The notes below the pieces were generated by a model that worked only from the letters and a program-made list of their open reading frames with translations, did not search any database and was not told the DNA's origin. A DNA stretch of 64,000 bases, from NCBI GenBank assembly GCA_009809945.1, contig WTPW01000147.1, positions 506,976-570,975 of the forward strand, read 5' to 3'. Source of the stretch: Gigaspora margarita (lineage: Eukaryota; Glomeromycota; Glomeromycetes; Diversisporales; Gigasporaceae). A program made the translations under genes and the position numbers. Shown piece by piece: positions 9,269 through 20,399 of the stretch. Within the stretch, counting starts at the first letter, position 1. Each line of letters begins with the position of its first letter.

Positions 9269-11071
9269 TTTTTGTTGTTGTTGTTAAGATGAGGTTTTGT
9301 CTCTATCTTTATTGATAAACTAAGATTCCTCTTGGGGTTTCTCAATATTATACAAATATTTAATACAGTTTATATTACAAGAGTTGAAACTCAAACTATA
9401 GACAAAATTAAATTATCTAATTTATCTGCAACCTAAACCTACTAGAGTAGTTAAAACTCACCTAGATTTGGATGTGGAGTATAGAGTTAGTATTTGCACT
9501 ATATTTAATCCATTGATAGGACCAGATATCAATTTTTCAAAGAGCTCNGCCAATAGGTGNACATGTATTTGTATCTTNATCATGCAANNGNTCAGGAAGA
9601 CCACAAATACAACTATAAGTATAGTGAATTCTAGTATGTTTATATATAGAAGTATGTGGATTTGGAAGAATAGTAGATATTGAACCAGAATGTTGAGAGG
9701 TTTTCCATTGAGCGAGTTTAGCACAGTATGGTTTCCAGAGTTGTTCATAAGAATTATGAGAAATATTTAAAAGAATTTTAATAGAGTATTGGAAGCTATC
9801 TTGTAAGAGAAATATTGAGATATAGTATTAATTAGTGAGAGTGGAATAAAGCCTTGGGTAGTAGTGATGAATGAAGGGGTATTAAAGGGAGAATAGTAGG
9901 TAGGATTTAGGCATTGGTGATTAATAAGATTTGTACAAAGTTGTTGAATTTGAATATTTGTTATATCTGGGAGATCTGAAAAAGAAAATTGTGTAATAGT
10001 ATTATGAATAATTTGAGATATATTATTATAGTTAGTACAGAATAGCCAATGAAATTGGCTTTCAGATTGGTTACAAGAAATATATTTTGTATGTTTTGAA
10101 TGTTTAGGATTTAGAGAGTTAAGGTAAGGCAATATAGGAAGCATATGGAGTAAATTTTTAATTCGAAATGATTTGGATTGGCAAAGTTGAAAGTTAGTAT
10201 AATTGTATGAGCGTTTGTGGTTGTTGTTAAGGAAGAGCCATGTAGCATTCCAATCAATTTGGGTTGCTATAGGAATAATATGTTGAATTCTATTTTGTGA
10301 TGACCACATTGCAATAATATGTGCATTGCAAATGTTTTAATACAACGACTTGTAGGTTGCTCTATATTGAAGTGTTTATATTGTAAATAGAATGAGGGTT
10401 TATAGATATTATTAGGAAGAAATTCTAAAATAGAGGAATTTGTATGGTTTTTTGCTAATTGATCAGCAAGATTATTAAATTTGTTATCACTATGGGCTAG
10501 GACTTTATGTAAGGTAATAGTATATGAATATGATTGGATAAAATGTAAGAGAGTATGCCAAATAGGCCAATAGTTGTATGAATATATTTTGCTAGGGTTA
10601 TATTTAGCATGTAAAAGGGCCTTGTATTTAGAGATAATAGATTGTGAATCAGTATATATGTGNATAGTGCTATTTNGAGGACATGTACAAATAGCTGATA
10701 GTATTGCAATTAGTTCTGCTATGTATGATAATGGCCAGTATTGAATTTGTGCAGAGAATTGATGAATTATTGAGTCATTGAAAGTTTGTATCCAGGCAAT
10801 GCCCATTGAGCATCTTGAATTGCCAAGATTAATAACAGATCCATCAGTATAGAAAGTAAATTCTGAAAAGGTGGTATTTGCTTGTGCTATTGATTGCAGT
10901 ATATTTGTTGCAGTATTAGAAGAAAAAATATTATTTATAGCATTTGCTTGTGCTATTGATTGCAGTATATTTGTTGCAGTATTAGAAGAAAAAATATCAT
11001 TTATAGCTATGAGATAGATTGTTATAGAAGATAAAGATGGTATTGAGACTGAATGGTGAGATGCAATGGAA
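9269..11071 (-). mobile_element. LINE-II copy B, 5'-truncated, RNase H and C-terminal zinc knuckle
   Basis: The 15-bp TSD AAAAGTTAATTTTTT is at 9254-9268 and 11072-11086. On the minus strand the frame from about 10860 encodes an RNase H domain: FTFYTDGS (first catalytic Asp), YIAELIAILSAI (Glu), IYTDSQS (Asp), then KVLAHSDNKFNNLADQLAK (last Asp). It continues in a second frame (10309-9767) through the CNQSESQFHWLFC knuckle to the C-terminal WKPYCAKLAQWK region near 9700. The tail reads CAATAAAGATAGAGACAAAA before the A-run. A 66-bp exact-frame tandem duplication lies just 5' of RNase H (10876-11007). Ambiguous bases (N) occur at 9548-9591, 10663 and 10676. RT and endonuclease are absent through 5' truncation; at least one frameshift separates RNase H from the C-terminus. 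Confidence 0.85.
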
Positions 11072-11246
11072 AAAAGTTAATTTTTTACTATGTCAATTAA
11101 TAATACTTATATACTAAATAAAATTGTTACAATAAAAAATTATGTATATTCAAAAAATTTTATTAATTTTGAATAAAATTTGATAAAGTAACAACTTTTG
11201 TAGGGGTCAGGTCTATTCTGTGCAGTGCTGGTACATGACCAGGTCA

Positions 11247-11334
11247 TAACAGATTATATCAAAATTTAATTAGTAAGATTATATGAGTATAGTTATATGA
11301 TTTTATTAATTAAACTTGGTGATATAATCTGTTA
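11247..11334. mobile_element. 88-bp hairpin MITE
   Basis: Inverted arms of about 40 bp beginning TAACAGATTATATC on both strands, with TTTAATTA in each arm. The outer sequence CATGACCAGGTCATAACAG near 11235 is echoed near 11410 (ATGACCAGTTATAACAG), suggesting a larger composite element up to about 11440. Confidence 0.6.
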
Positions 11335-11339
11335 GGCCT

Positions 11340-12390
11340 TAATTGAACTTAGAAATATGACCTATTATAATCTGGTATATGACTTTATTGTGATATGGCC
11401 TTTATGACCAGTTATAACAGATTATATCATAATACTGATTCTGTAGGGTGATTACAAATTGGCCAATCAAATTATGTAAAAATTACAAGCAAAATAGGAT
11501 CTCAAAGATAAAAACAACTGTATCTCATGATCAACTAGACCAAATTTAATGATTTGACCACTATTGGAATCAAAAAACCTCTTCTACAATTTTATTTAAA
11601 AATTTAATATGGTTATTTAATAAAAAAATTATTTATTATTAAATATAAAATTTTTTAGCAACTAGTTTATTAATAGAAATAATCCACATACTCTCTACCC
11701 TTAAGCTATCAAATCAAATATCTACTTGCTAGCTACACACACTATATAAACAATAGTAAAGAAAATTTTTAAAAAATAAGAAGGATTATAAAATTCAGAT
11801 TTATGCTATAAAAAGATATAGCAGTATTGTCACAGGACAGCTTTGAACAATGTTTTGAATAATTTTGGACAATTTTGAACAATTAAATAAAGTAAAATTA
11901 CTTAAAATTTTATTAAGGTAACCTATTTTAATTTTAACTGGAATGTGTTTAGCACCTAAAAAAATATATAGTTATATATTTTTTAGATAGATTTATTAAT
12001 TTTTAAAGCCTGGACAAACTTTGGACAATTTTGGTATTTGGACAATTTTGGATATGAACAAGCTATAAATAGCCAAATGTACAACACTGGATATAGGCTT
12101 TGCAGTTTTTTGGGCTAAAATGAAACTTCTAAACTGGCTTCAAACCAAAAGCTAATAAAATTACAAGAAGCTATATTATATAAAATAGTAAGCATAAATA
12201 AGCATAAATTATATTTAATCTATTTTTTATTTTAAATTTCAACTTTGCTTTTTTTTATTTTTAGTTTATAAATTAAATAATTTTTTTGTTTTTTTCATTA
12301 TTATTATTAGGTGTAAATCTATGCTATACTAGTATACTTTACAAAATAATTTGTTTATTAAATTTTATATCTCTAAAAAGAATATATTTT
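11340..12390. other. AT-rich interval without recognised genes
   Basis: Nothing codes here that I can support. A short diverged form of the dispersed core repeat lies near 11520-11580 (ATCAACTAGACCAAATTTAA then TGATTTGACCACTATTGGAA). Confidence 0.4.
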
Positions 12391-12404
12391 AATTACAGGT
12401 TGGG

Positions 12405-13160
12405 ATCCTGCAGCCTTGTAGTTAGGCACCCAACCCTCTATAAATGGGTTTCAGGTTCAAGTTCTAGTAGATGCAGTTTCTATGAAATACTTGAATAAAC
12501 TCACTGTGGGAAGTTCAAGTGAGTACAATTTTGAATTAGGAATTTCCAGAAAGAGGTTCATTGTGAAGAAGTTGGCACTACATGTAATAGTAGTTACAGA
12601 AGATCTAATTACACAAAAGTTGTACATATAAATTCTTGAGAGCACAGATAGCACCAACAATCCTAATGCGGTATTAGGATCTTGATTGGGAGAATGACTA
12701 GGTAGTAATTAAAATTGAAGTAGTAAGAAAAGTGGTGAACACAAAGGGATCTGTGGTAAAGAATTGGCCTTACCAAATTTGGAACACCTCTGGCACTATA
12801 CAGAAGTCATTAACCAATAAGAAGTCAAAGTCTGGAGGCATATATGTGTTAAGACCCAATAGAACTCTGAGTATATCCATATGGAAGTTTTAGGATGTTA
12901 TGAGGATCAGGGACCACCAATACAGGTATAGCTGGTACAAGTGCATGCAATAGTAACTGGAGCTACAACTGCTAAGAATCATTATGAAATGATGATGCAC
13001 CTGTTATAAAACCCTGAGCATCAAGATGCCATTTGTCTATATTTGGTACTAAAAGCATTTGCAAAATATGCCCGGATATCTCATCACTTTATAGAGAAGT
13101 ACAATCATTAGCATATTACTGAGTTGAGATGTTAAGTCCTGGTTTTGAAGTTATAGGAAA
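12405..13160 (+). other. GC-richer unassigned sequence, possibly a retroposon
   Basis: From 12405 the base composition becomes visibly richer in G and C and loses the T/A runs of its neighbours. It continues past a MITE (13161-13455) to 13596 and resumes at 14422-14620 after a second element. GGTTCAAGTTC at about 12451 looks like an RNA polymerase III B box, but no convincing A box or cloverleaf accompanies it. No long open frame. Confidence 0.35.
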
Positions 13161-13455
13161 AGGACCCTAGACATCTCTCATATAGGTCATAACTGAATTT
13201 TGGCCAATTTTGACCTAATTTGCTAAAAATACCAAAATCTATTTACTTTAATAACTTCTAATCCAGTAATCAGAATTGAATAAACTTTTTTTGTTAGATG
13301 CATTACACTGAGAGCTTCATTTTAAAAAAAGTTCATTCAAATTGGACTACTAGATGCCAAGATAATTGCCAAAAACTGTTTTTTGTTTCTCAAATTTTAG
13401 ATGTTTTTGCTAAAAAATTTCAAGTATGACCTTTATACTAAATATTTGGGTCCTG
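13161..13455. mobile_element. MITE family AGGACCCTAGA, complete copy
   Basis: 295 bp; left end AGGACCCTAGACATCTCTCA, right end on the other strand AGGACCCAAATATTTAGTAT. It matches 2685-2980 along its length in opposite orientation. A third partial copy (left end AGGACCCTGAACATCTCTCA) begins at 48913. No protein coding. Confidence 0.78.
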
Positions 13456-13603
13456 CAAGAAACCAGCTAGTTGTGGCAGTATGCCTGCTTGAAATACTTA
13501 CCCAATGTGGTAGAGGCAGCTATATAAACTTCTGAAAAGTACACTAGTGGAACTTAAGAAAATTCTCTTCAGTTATACCAAATTGGAAGCATAAAGTGCC
13601 CAC

Positions 13604-14421
13604 AGGACCCTGAATACTGATATGTTATATATATAAACCTTTGTCTTCAAATCTTATATAGGTGTACAAAAAAATTTTATTATAGAAGTGTATATTGACT
13701 TAAAGCTATATATTTAATGTACAACTTAAGTTTAATATAAGTTTTTTATACTTTAATAAAGTGTACAATAAAGCAAATTTTATTATTAAGCTAATGTACA
13801 ATAAAGATTTAAATATTTATGTTTGCTTTAAAATTTTTTTGAATATTTTCTCGTTTCATTCTGACCTTGCTTTTAATTTACATTTATTCATAACCTTTTC
13901 AGTATATATATTTTTTTATAGAATTTACTAATTTCTTCCCATTGTCTGACTGCCCAGAATTATTAATTTATATATTACCTTCTAAATAAAATATGTCATC
14001 TTTGTTAGGGTTAGGATTAAAGTTAGTAGATAATATTATACAGTACTAAAATTTTGAAAAAAATTTTTATTAGTATACAAAGGATGATTTCTTAGACAAA
14101 GTTTTGTGATAAGTGTAACTTTTCAAACAAAGCAATTGTTGTTTTAATTATCACATTATATCTGATCTTGCATTCTGATTGGCCAATAACAAAAATTTGT
14201 GAAAAAATTAGTATAACTCTCTTATATACTGTATGATATACTAATTCAACATAATTATTAAGTGCACACCAATATTTTTTTAATAATATTAATTAAGTGT
14301 ACATCAAAGGTCAAGCAAATTTGCTATTAAAAAGCTCATTTTTGTACACAAACGGACAAACATTTTAAAAAATTTAGTTTGAGTGTACAACAAAGGTTTT
14401 TTGCATATATTTAGGGGTCCT
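13604..14421. mobile_element. 818-bp DNA transposon remnant, 8-bp TSD
   Basis: Ends read AGGACCCTGAATACTGATAT and, on the other strand, AGGACCCCTAAATATATGCA, with AACCTTTG following in both arms. Flanks GTGCCCAC (13596-13603) and GTGCCCAT (14422-14429) give an 8-bp TSD with one mismatch, as for hAT. The interior holds repeated TGTACAA/TACAATAAAG motifs and a TTTGTTAGGGTTAGGAT block but no transposase. Confidence 0.75.
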
Positions 14422-14763
14422 GTGCCCATCTAGCAATATATACCAAATTGAAAGTTTATATTAGGTAATATGGATAAAGTAGAGAATATGTGAATACTAA
14501 TTGGTTGTTGGTAACAGATGTACAAAAACCAGGTCAGCTATATAGTGGGAACATGGAATGCTCTGGTAAGTTTTAGCTGTAGAAAAATAGTTGTTTGATT
14601 TAAAGTCCTAGTCTCAATACTTGTATATAATATGTATGTGTTTATTGTTTATCATATATTAATTCACTTAAGTATTAATAAAAGTTGGAGCAGGTGCTAC
14701 ACCTGGGTTCCCCTAAATATAAATATATATATATATATTAATTTACAAAATATAAAATTTAGA

Positions 14764-14842
14764 GTGTGGCAACTTAGGGAAGTTGGTAAGTTGTCACTCC
14801 CCAAGTGGCAGATCTAGGGTTCAAATCCCACTAGCAACACTT
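14764..14842 (+). tRNA. tRNA-like pseudogene or SINE head
   Basis: Has a polymerase III A box (TAGGGAAGTTGG, 11 of 12 to consensus) and a perfect B box (GGTTCAAATCC). Folding by eye gives a D stem ACTT/AAGT, an anticodon stem GTCAC/GTGGC with 7-base loop TCCCCAA, and acceptor halves GTGTGGC/GCAACAC. The loop would read CCC (Gly) but lacks the invariant U33, and the T stem pairs in only three positions with two extra bases before the acceptor. A decayed tRNA or tRNA-derived SINE head is more likely than a working tRNA gene. Confidence 0.5.
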
Positions 14843-14919
14843 TGAAAATAGCTCTGTGTTCTGGTATTTGTTTCTTGTCGATCAGTTGCTTGGTACACCA
14901 TCTTGAATAGGAGCTTTAG

Positions 14920-15171
14920 TGCACAAAATCCAAGGAACCAGAGAAATGGAACCCCATTTGGCAAGTCCTGAGTAAGGAGGTAGCAAAGATCTTTGACGGT
15001 GCTACCAAAGCTAGAATATCAGAAACTGAAGCCAGAGAATTGGATGAAAAGACTTTCAAGGAGGGGTCTACCAACCTGGCTGCTAGAGTTGCACTGGAGG
15101 AAAAGGATCTATGTTCTGGCAGTAGGTACCAAGGAAAGAGTGACCATAAAGGCATCCTAAAGCCTGGCTGA
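14920..15171 (+). other. GC-rich open frame without ATG, function unknown
   Basis: An 83-codon stop-to-stop frame of clearly higher GC than the surroundings, encoding a charged, alpha-helical-looking peptide: EKWNPIWQVLSKEVAKIF, DGATKARISETEARELDEK, TFKEGSTNLAARVALEEK. It contains no methionine. It follows the tRNA-like sequence at 14764, so it could be the body of a long tRNA-headed retroposon or a fragment of an unrecognised protein. I do not recognise the family. The minus-strand frame at 14916-15155 is its shadow. Confidence 0.4.
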
Positions 15172-15383
15172 CTGATCCTTCTAGACTAACTAGTTTGGAA
15201 GTTTGTGGACCCGGTGTAAGGACCAGTAGGATGGTAATGGTGGGTGCTAGAATCAGAGCAAACCTTGCAAGGGCGGAAGTAGATAATGATAGTGGTTTGG
15301 GCTAATCTTCAGACTGCAAGTGTCAGTATAATGCTGATGTGTAAGTTACCGAAGCATAGATAATACCTGTGTGGGACAGGGAC

Positions 15384-15698
15384 GAGTGTATAAAATCTGA
15401 TTCCGAAAGTCTGTGAATCTTGTGCACATTGTATATATAATTTATGTGAACAAATTTAAAAACTTGTGCACTATATAACTTTGATAAATTAATTTATATA
15501 AATAAATTTAAATATATATACAATAAATTATATGCACAATGTGCTCTATATGTACAACTTCTGTATTTTACTAACAATTTTAGTGCACGATTTAGCCCCA
15601 AATCATGTGAATTGCATGCACATTCCTAGCCAAAAACATGTAAAACTTTTTAAAAACATGTGCTCATGTGCACATTGTGCATATAGATTTTATACACT
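15384..15698. mobile_element. 315-bp foldback MITE with 9-bp TSD
   Basis: Both ends begin AGTGTATAAAATCT (reading inward) and share GTGCACATTGT and ACATGT blocks. Flanks GACAGGGAC (15375-15383) and GACAGAGAC (15699-15707) are a 9-bp TSD with one mismatch. The frame at 15532-15729 spans its right edge and is not a gene. Confidence 0.7.
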
Positions 15699-16174
15699 GA
15701 CAGAGACTGCTCTACCAAGTGTTCTGTGAGGATAAATTAGTCCTAAGGGGATTCCGTAAAGTATTTAGAACTAACCTTGACTGACTAATGTATCAGAGGA
15801 TTGTACTAGTAATACAAGTAGAATTGGCAGGTGAAGCATGGACCAGAGAATTACAATAGGTAACCCCCTAGTTGGGTTATAGGTATGTCAACTAGTGTAG
15901 AACCTTCAGGCAGACTACTTAAATTAGACAACCAAAAGTTGTACATGTGGCTAGTTGTATTCTCATCAATGTAACAAATATCGGGTGCCCAAGAGGCACC
16001 CTTGATCCAGTTGCTTGAATAAAAACCTTTCTCCATAGCGGAAACTTTGATATAAAAAAAAAACAAAATATAAAATTTTGAAATAAAATTAATTGTTTTC
16101 TCAAAAATTTTTATTAATAGCATATTTTTATTCACTATGTAAAATCTTAATTTGCTATAATATATATTATATAA

Positions 16175-16760
16175 AAGGGAATATAAATTTGTTGCACTTG
16201 CAACATATCATACTTTGTAATTCTAACCAATCAAATTGCACGATTTTGTAGAAAAAATTTTTTTAAAAAAGTTAAAAATTTTACTTAGTAAAACAAACTA
16301 TATGGTGTAAAATTTATTCTGAACAACTTTATCTAAGTTAAAAGATAAATTGTCTTAGTAAAAAAATAGTTTATAAGAAAAAACAAAAATTTCTTATGTT
16401 ATCATATATAAAACTTTTTTTCCTAAGACAGTTTATCTTAATAACTTAGAAAATATTGTTTAGTATAAATCTTTACATATAATACTTAAAAAATAAATAT
16501 AGATTAAATTAGTAAAAAAAGGTTTTATATGTGCTAATATTTGAAATTTTTGTTTTTTTATAACCCATTTTTTTACTAAGAAATCTATCTTTATAACTTA
16601 GCAAAAGTTGTTTAGAATAAAATTTTATATTATAAGATATACTATTATATATATATATATTACACTTTATTAAGTAAATTTTTTAATTTTTAAAAGAGTA
16701 TTGCTAATCTTAACAGGCTATAAAATTTACAGCCCTGTATCTGCCAATCAAAATTGCAGA
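16175..16760. mobile_element. Foldback element, smaller relative of 47.57-48.61 kb
   Basis: Left end GGGAATATAAATTTGTTGCA then TTCTAACCAATCAAATTGCA; right part carries GCCAATCAAAATTGCAG in inverse orientation. Internal TTTACTTAGTAAAAC and AAAGATAAATTGTCTTAGTA blocks recur inverted about its centre. The same ends and internal blocks occur at 47.6-48.6 kb. No coding. Confidence 0.6.
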
Positions 16761-16979
16761 ATTAGCACATTTGCAAAGTTTTTTATAAAAAAATCAAAAA
16801 ATTACTTATAATACAAAATATGCTTATAAAACTATTTCTTTTTAGAGTGTGCTATTTATCATGTAATTTATATTATAGATACATGGGTCAGGGTAGTAAT
16901 CATATCTATATACAATATATATATTATGGGAAATTATAGGCATCTCCCACCTGGTGTACTGATGCCAGATCAGGGGTCA

Positions 16980-18183
16980 GATCATCCCCCCTCCGGTGAA
17001 CACATAGTAGATAAGTAGGTTTCCTTTTCTGTATTGTTTTTTTTTGATCTGCTTTTTGGTTTTTTTTTGTTCGTTTTTTTTTTTTTGAACTAGTACTTTT
17101 TTTTTGTTAGTGAAGCCGCTATAGGTGTCATTATTTTTTGGCACCATCATTTGGTGATTCCAAATCAGCTAAAGAGGATTTGGCTTTGTATATTCAGCAG
17201 GGGTTTTTTTTTGGTCTGCTTTTTCTGTTCTTGCTTTGTTGTAGTTTTTTGCATTGTTTTTTTTTATTTTTGAACTAATGCTTTTTTTCTGGAACCACCA
17301 TAGGTGTCATTATTTTTTAGTGCTGTTGTTTGTTTTGATTCAAGAAGGATTTGGCTTGTACATTTAGCAACCTGGTTGATGATATACGAAAAGTTAAAAC
17401 AATTAGCAATCAAGATGTTGGGCAGTTCTAAGGGATTTAATTGTTTCAGTTCGTCATTTATGGAGTATGGAGATTCTGGGCTTTCGTCATTTCAGCATTG
17501 GTGGTTGGTTTGTTTCTTTTTTTTTCTCTTTTATTTTATGTATGTAGTGATTTTGGGCTTTTCAACTTTTGCTGTTTCAGTTGTAATTTCGGTATAGTAA
17601 GTCTTGTTTGTGTTTTCTTGTGGATACATTTTTTTTTTCTTCAACTAATCTCTTTCACTTTAGAGCTGTCATTGGTGGTAACTTCAGGCTTCGTCATCAT
17701 TGGCATTGGTGTTCTTGGACTTCACTATTTTGTTGACATCATTTGTGAGATTTCGTTAGTAATTTTAGGCTCTTCAACGTTCTTGGTTTTTATTGGTAAG
17801 TAAGACTTGTTCGTGTTTTGCTTTTAGCAGATTTTTTTTCTTTTTTTTTTCTTTTCTCGGCTTATTTTTTTTTGTTTAGTCTTCGTTATCGTTGGTGTTC
17901 TTGGACTTTGCCATTATGTTGACGTCATTTATGGCTCTTCGATGTTCTTGTTAGTAAGTAAATCTTGTTGGCTTGTTTGTGTTTTTGCTTTTAGTAGAAT
18001 TTTTTTTCTTTTTTTTTTCTTTCTCGTGGCTTATTTTTTTTTCTAGAATAATAGGTGTCATTGTCTTTGGAGCCTTTATGGGTATGCTTTCATTGGGTCT
18101 TCTCCTTGAAAGTAGAATAGAGGCTTGTAGTTGTTCTGAATGCAAGTCAATTTCAATAGGATCGCGAAATAAATACTTTATAT

Positions 18184-18187
<4 letters not shown>
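16980..18187. repeat. T-rich region with imperfect tandem units of about 160-200 bp
   Basis: Blocks such as CATTGGTGTTCTTGGACTT, TTGTTGAC(A/G)TCATTT, CTCTTCAACGTTCTTG and a GTAAGTAA splice-donor-like motif followed by TTTTGCTTTTAG repeat two to three times (17560-18040). Open frames here (17304-17597, 17441-17803, 17973-18185) are hydrophobic low-complexity readings of T-rich DNA and I do not support them as genes. A related style of T-rich repetition occurs at 44.0-44.9 kb. Confidence 0.5.

Positions 18188-18242
<55 letters not shown>
18188..18242. repeat. T55 homopolymer
   Basis: An uninterrupted run of about 55 T. It may be the fossil poly(A) tail of a minus-strand retroposon extending to the right, or a slippage product. 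Its assembled length may not be accurate. Confidence 0.9.
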
Positions 18243-18416
18243 CTCTTAGCACGAATTTGTATCGTGTAAAGATTTTAGTTTTTTTTATAATGTTATAATA
18301 TTGTAATTGTCTGTCCGTGTTTAAATAAATTAAATATTTTAATCAAGTATATCATATTGGCTTCGCGGGATCTGAACTAAATTTTATGGGATCACGTGAG
18401 TGTAATACATATATAT

Positions 18417-19208
18417 AGGCTGGTGCAAAAAGATTGATACCTCAAATAAAAGTTAATAGTAATTTTTTAGTAATAAAATTTAATGTTTTTTAATTTAAAA
18501 AATTATTTTGCAAGATAGGAAAGGTTTTAATATAATTTATTTAATTGTTTTATATAAAAAATAAAAAATTTATTAGCAATAACTTTATAAGTAAATTTTA
18601 GTATATTTAGAAATAATAAATTTGATTGTAATATTGTAATAAAAATTTTTTTTATGTAAAATTTAAGTTTTTTAATTTTAACTTTATTTTATTAAATAAT
18701 AAAGAAGATTATTTTAAAAATTAAATATTTGTTTATATAAAATATAAAAAAATTTACTAATAGTTATTTTTAAGCTTAGTTTTACTATTAAATTATATAG
18801 TACATATAGTAAATTAATGATTTTTAATACAAATACATCAAATTTAATTTTTAATAACTTTTTATCTAATGATTATTTTTTTATGAACTTTAAATATTGT
18901 TTTATTGAATCTATAGCTAGTTACTTGCATAGTAGCAAGCTTTAAACTTTCAAATTCATTAAGATATTAATTAAAATCTATTTTTTTAAGAAATATTTTT
19001 TTGTAATTTTTTTTTATCTAAAAAGTTAGCTCTCATCTATTTTTATATAAAAAAGATATAAAATAATATAATTAATAAAAAAATAATATTTTATACTATA
19101 GTTATTTAATAGTAATAAAATTTTAATTATATTATTAATAATTTAAAAACTTTTATCAGTAGTACTTTTTAATTAAAATTTTGAGGCATCAATCTTTTCA
19201 CACTGGCC
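18417..19208. mobile_element. Tc1/mariner-like non-autonomous element, about 790 bp
   Basis: Ends GGCTGGTGCAAAAAGATTGA and, on the other strand, GGGCCAGTGTGAAAAGATTG, both continuing to CCTCAAA. The terminal form resembles Tc1/mariner ends and the flanks are TA-rich, but an exact TA duplication cannot be distinguished from background. The AT-rich interior has no transposase. A single related end (AACCTTTTCGCACTAGAC) lies at 54.77-54.80 kb. Confidence 0.6.
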
Positions 19209-19478
19209 CATAATAAAGTTAAAAAACAAGTTTAAAAAGTTATCCAGGCAAATGAATTTTGTCTGAAGTTGATCAGTGAAATCAAGGTCCGAGCAGAACA
19301 AATGTGCAGTACTTCAGAATGGGTGCCACATGATATTTGTAGCTTTTGATTGGTTAGGAGATATATCTTCTACAGAGAGATATATCTCTCGCGGGAGATG
19401 CCTAAAAGCTCCTATATATTATATATATTAAAATAAATGCAATATATAATATAATATATATATATATTATTTAATATT

Positions 19479-19970
19479 AAGTAACTTTTGATCTACTAGT
19501 CGATTTGGATAATTTTACTACTAAATTGTTCATCTTGAAGAGTTGATTCTAGCAAGCCTAAAATTACTAAAATCTAATTATAGAGTTACAAGATTGTTAA
19601 GGTTTTGTATTATTATATAAATATAATTTAACATATATATAAAATAATGCAAAACTTTAGCGATCTTATAACAGAACTCCAAAATATACATAGATAGATC
19701 AGGTTCATTATAAAATTACTAAAAATAAAAAGATCTGCAGAAAAATCCTTAAAAAAAGCAATAAAATTACTAAAAATAGAAAAGACCTGCATAAAACCTC
19801 AAAAAATAAGCAAACTAATACCTGATCTATCTATGTATATTTTGGGGTCCTCTTATGACCATGTAATTAGATTTTTATAGTTTTGAACTTGTTAGAAACA
19901 TCTCATTGAGATGAACATTTTGATAGTAAAACATCCAAAATGGGCCAGTATATCAAAAGTTATTTAATAT
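19479..19970. repeat. Inverted pair of the dispersed core repeat, split by a MITE
   Basis: Plus-oriented core at 19479-19610 (GTAACTTTTGATCTACTAGT, then ACTAAAATCTAATTATAGAG) and minus-oriented core at 19852-19970 (GAACTTGTTAGAAACATCTC, AACATCCAAAATGGGCCAGT, CAAAAGTTATTTAAT). The pair makes a palindrome of about 310 bp when the MITE at 19673-19851 is discounted. Confidence 0.75.
19673..19851. mobile_element. AGGACYCC-family hAT MITE, copy 3
   Basis: 179 bp. Left end AGAACTCCAAAATATACATA; right end on the other strand AGGACCCCAAAATATACATA, both continuing to GATAGATCAGG. TSD CTTATAAC (19665-19672) and CTTATGAC (19852-19859), 7 of 8 identical. This is the best-preserved of three copies and it lies inside an older core-repeat palindrome. 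Confidence 0.85.
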
Positions 19971-20399
19971 TCTATATACTTATATAATATATTATATATA
20001 TTAGTCATTATGTTAACCAATCAGAATTGAGATTAGAGTGATCACACCATACATAGATGGGGTGCTACTAAGTAAAAAATATTATGTAATAAATAGCACA
20101 CCCCTAACCTGGCTGGGTCTAAAAATCCAAAATTGGAATTTTTAATTTTTTTTTAAATTTAGCTAATAGAAATATAGATCACTTTAGATAGACTAATTAA
20201 CTAATCATAACATTTTATTAAATGTAAGATTATTTATACAGATTAAATATAGAATCTTAAACAAGAAACATGCTATGCAAATATGAAATATATATTTTTT
20301 TTAAACTTTGGTAAATCTTGCTATTGCTTTATTTATATGGATCTTATATAACAATTACAACCCCAGGAGGTATTATATTTGTTAACTATTATTATTTAT

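Noticed and set aside
9458-9748. Overlapping frames on both strands at 9.46-9.75 kb as separate genes
   Set aside because: Both lie in the LINE-II copy B C-terminal region and contain ambiguous bases; they are off-frame readings of the element.
12411-12475. tRNA gene
   Set aside because: A B-box-like GGTTCAAGTTC is present, but I could not form acceptor, D and anticodon stems together.
17304-17803. Two overlapping plus-strand frames that look like membrane proteins
   Set aside because: T-rich DNA yields F/L/V/C-rich peptides in any frame; the region is an imperfect tandem repeat.
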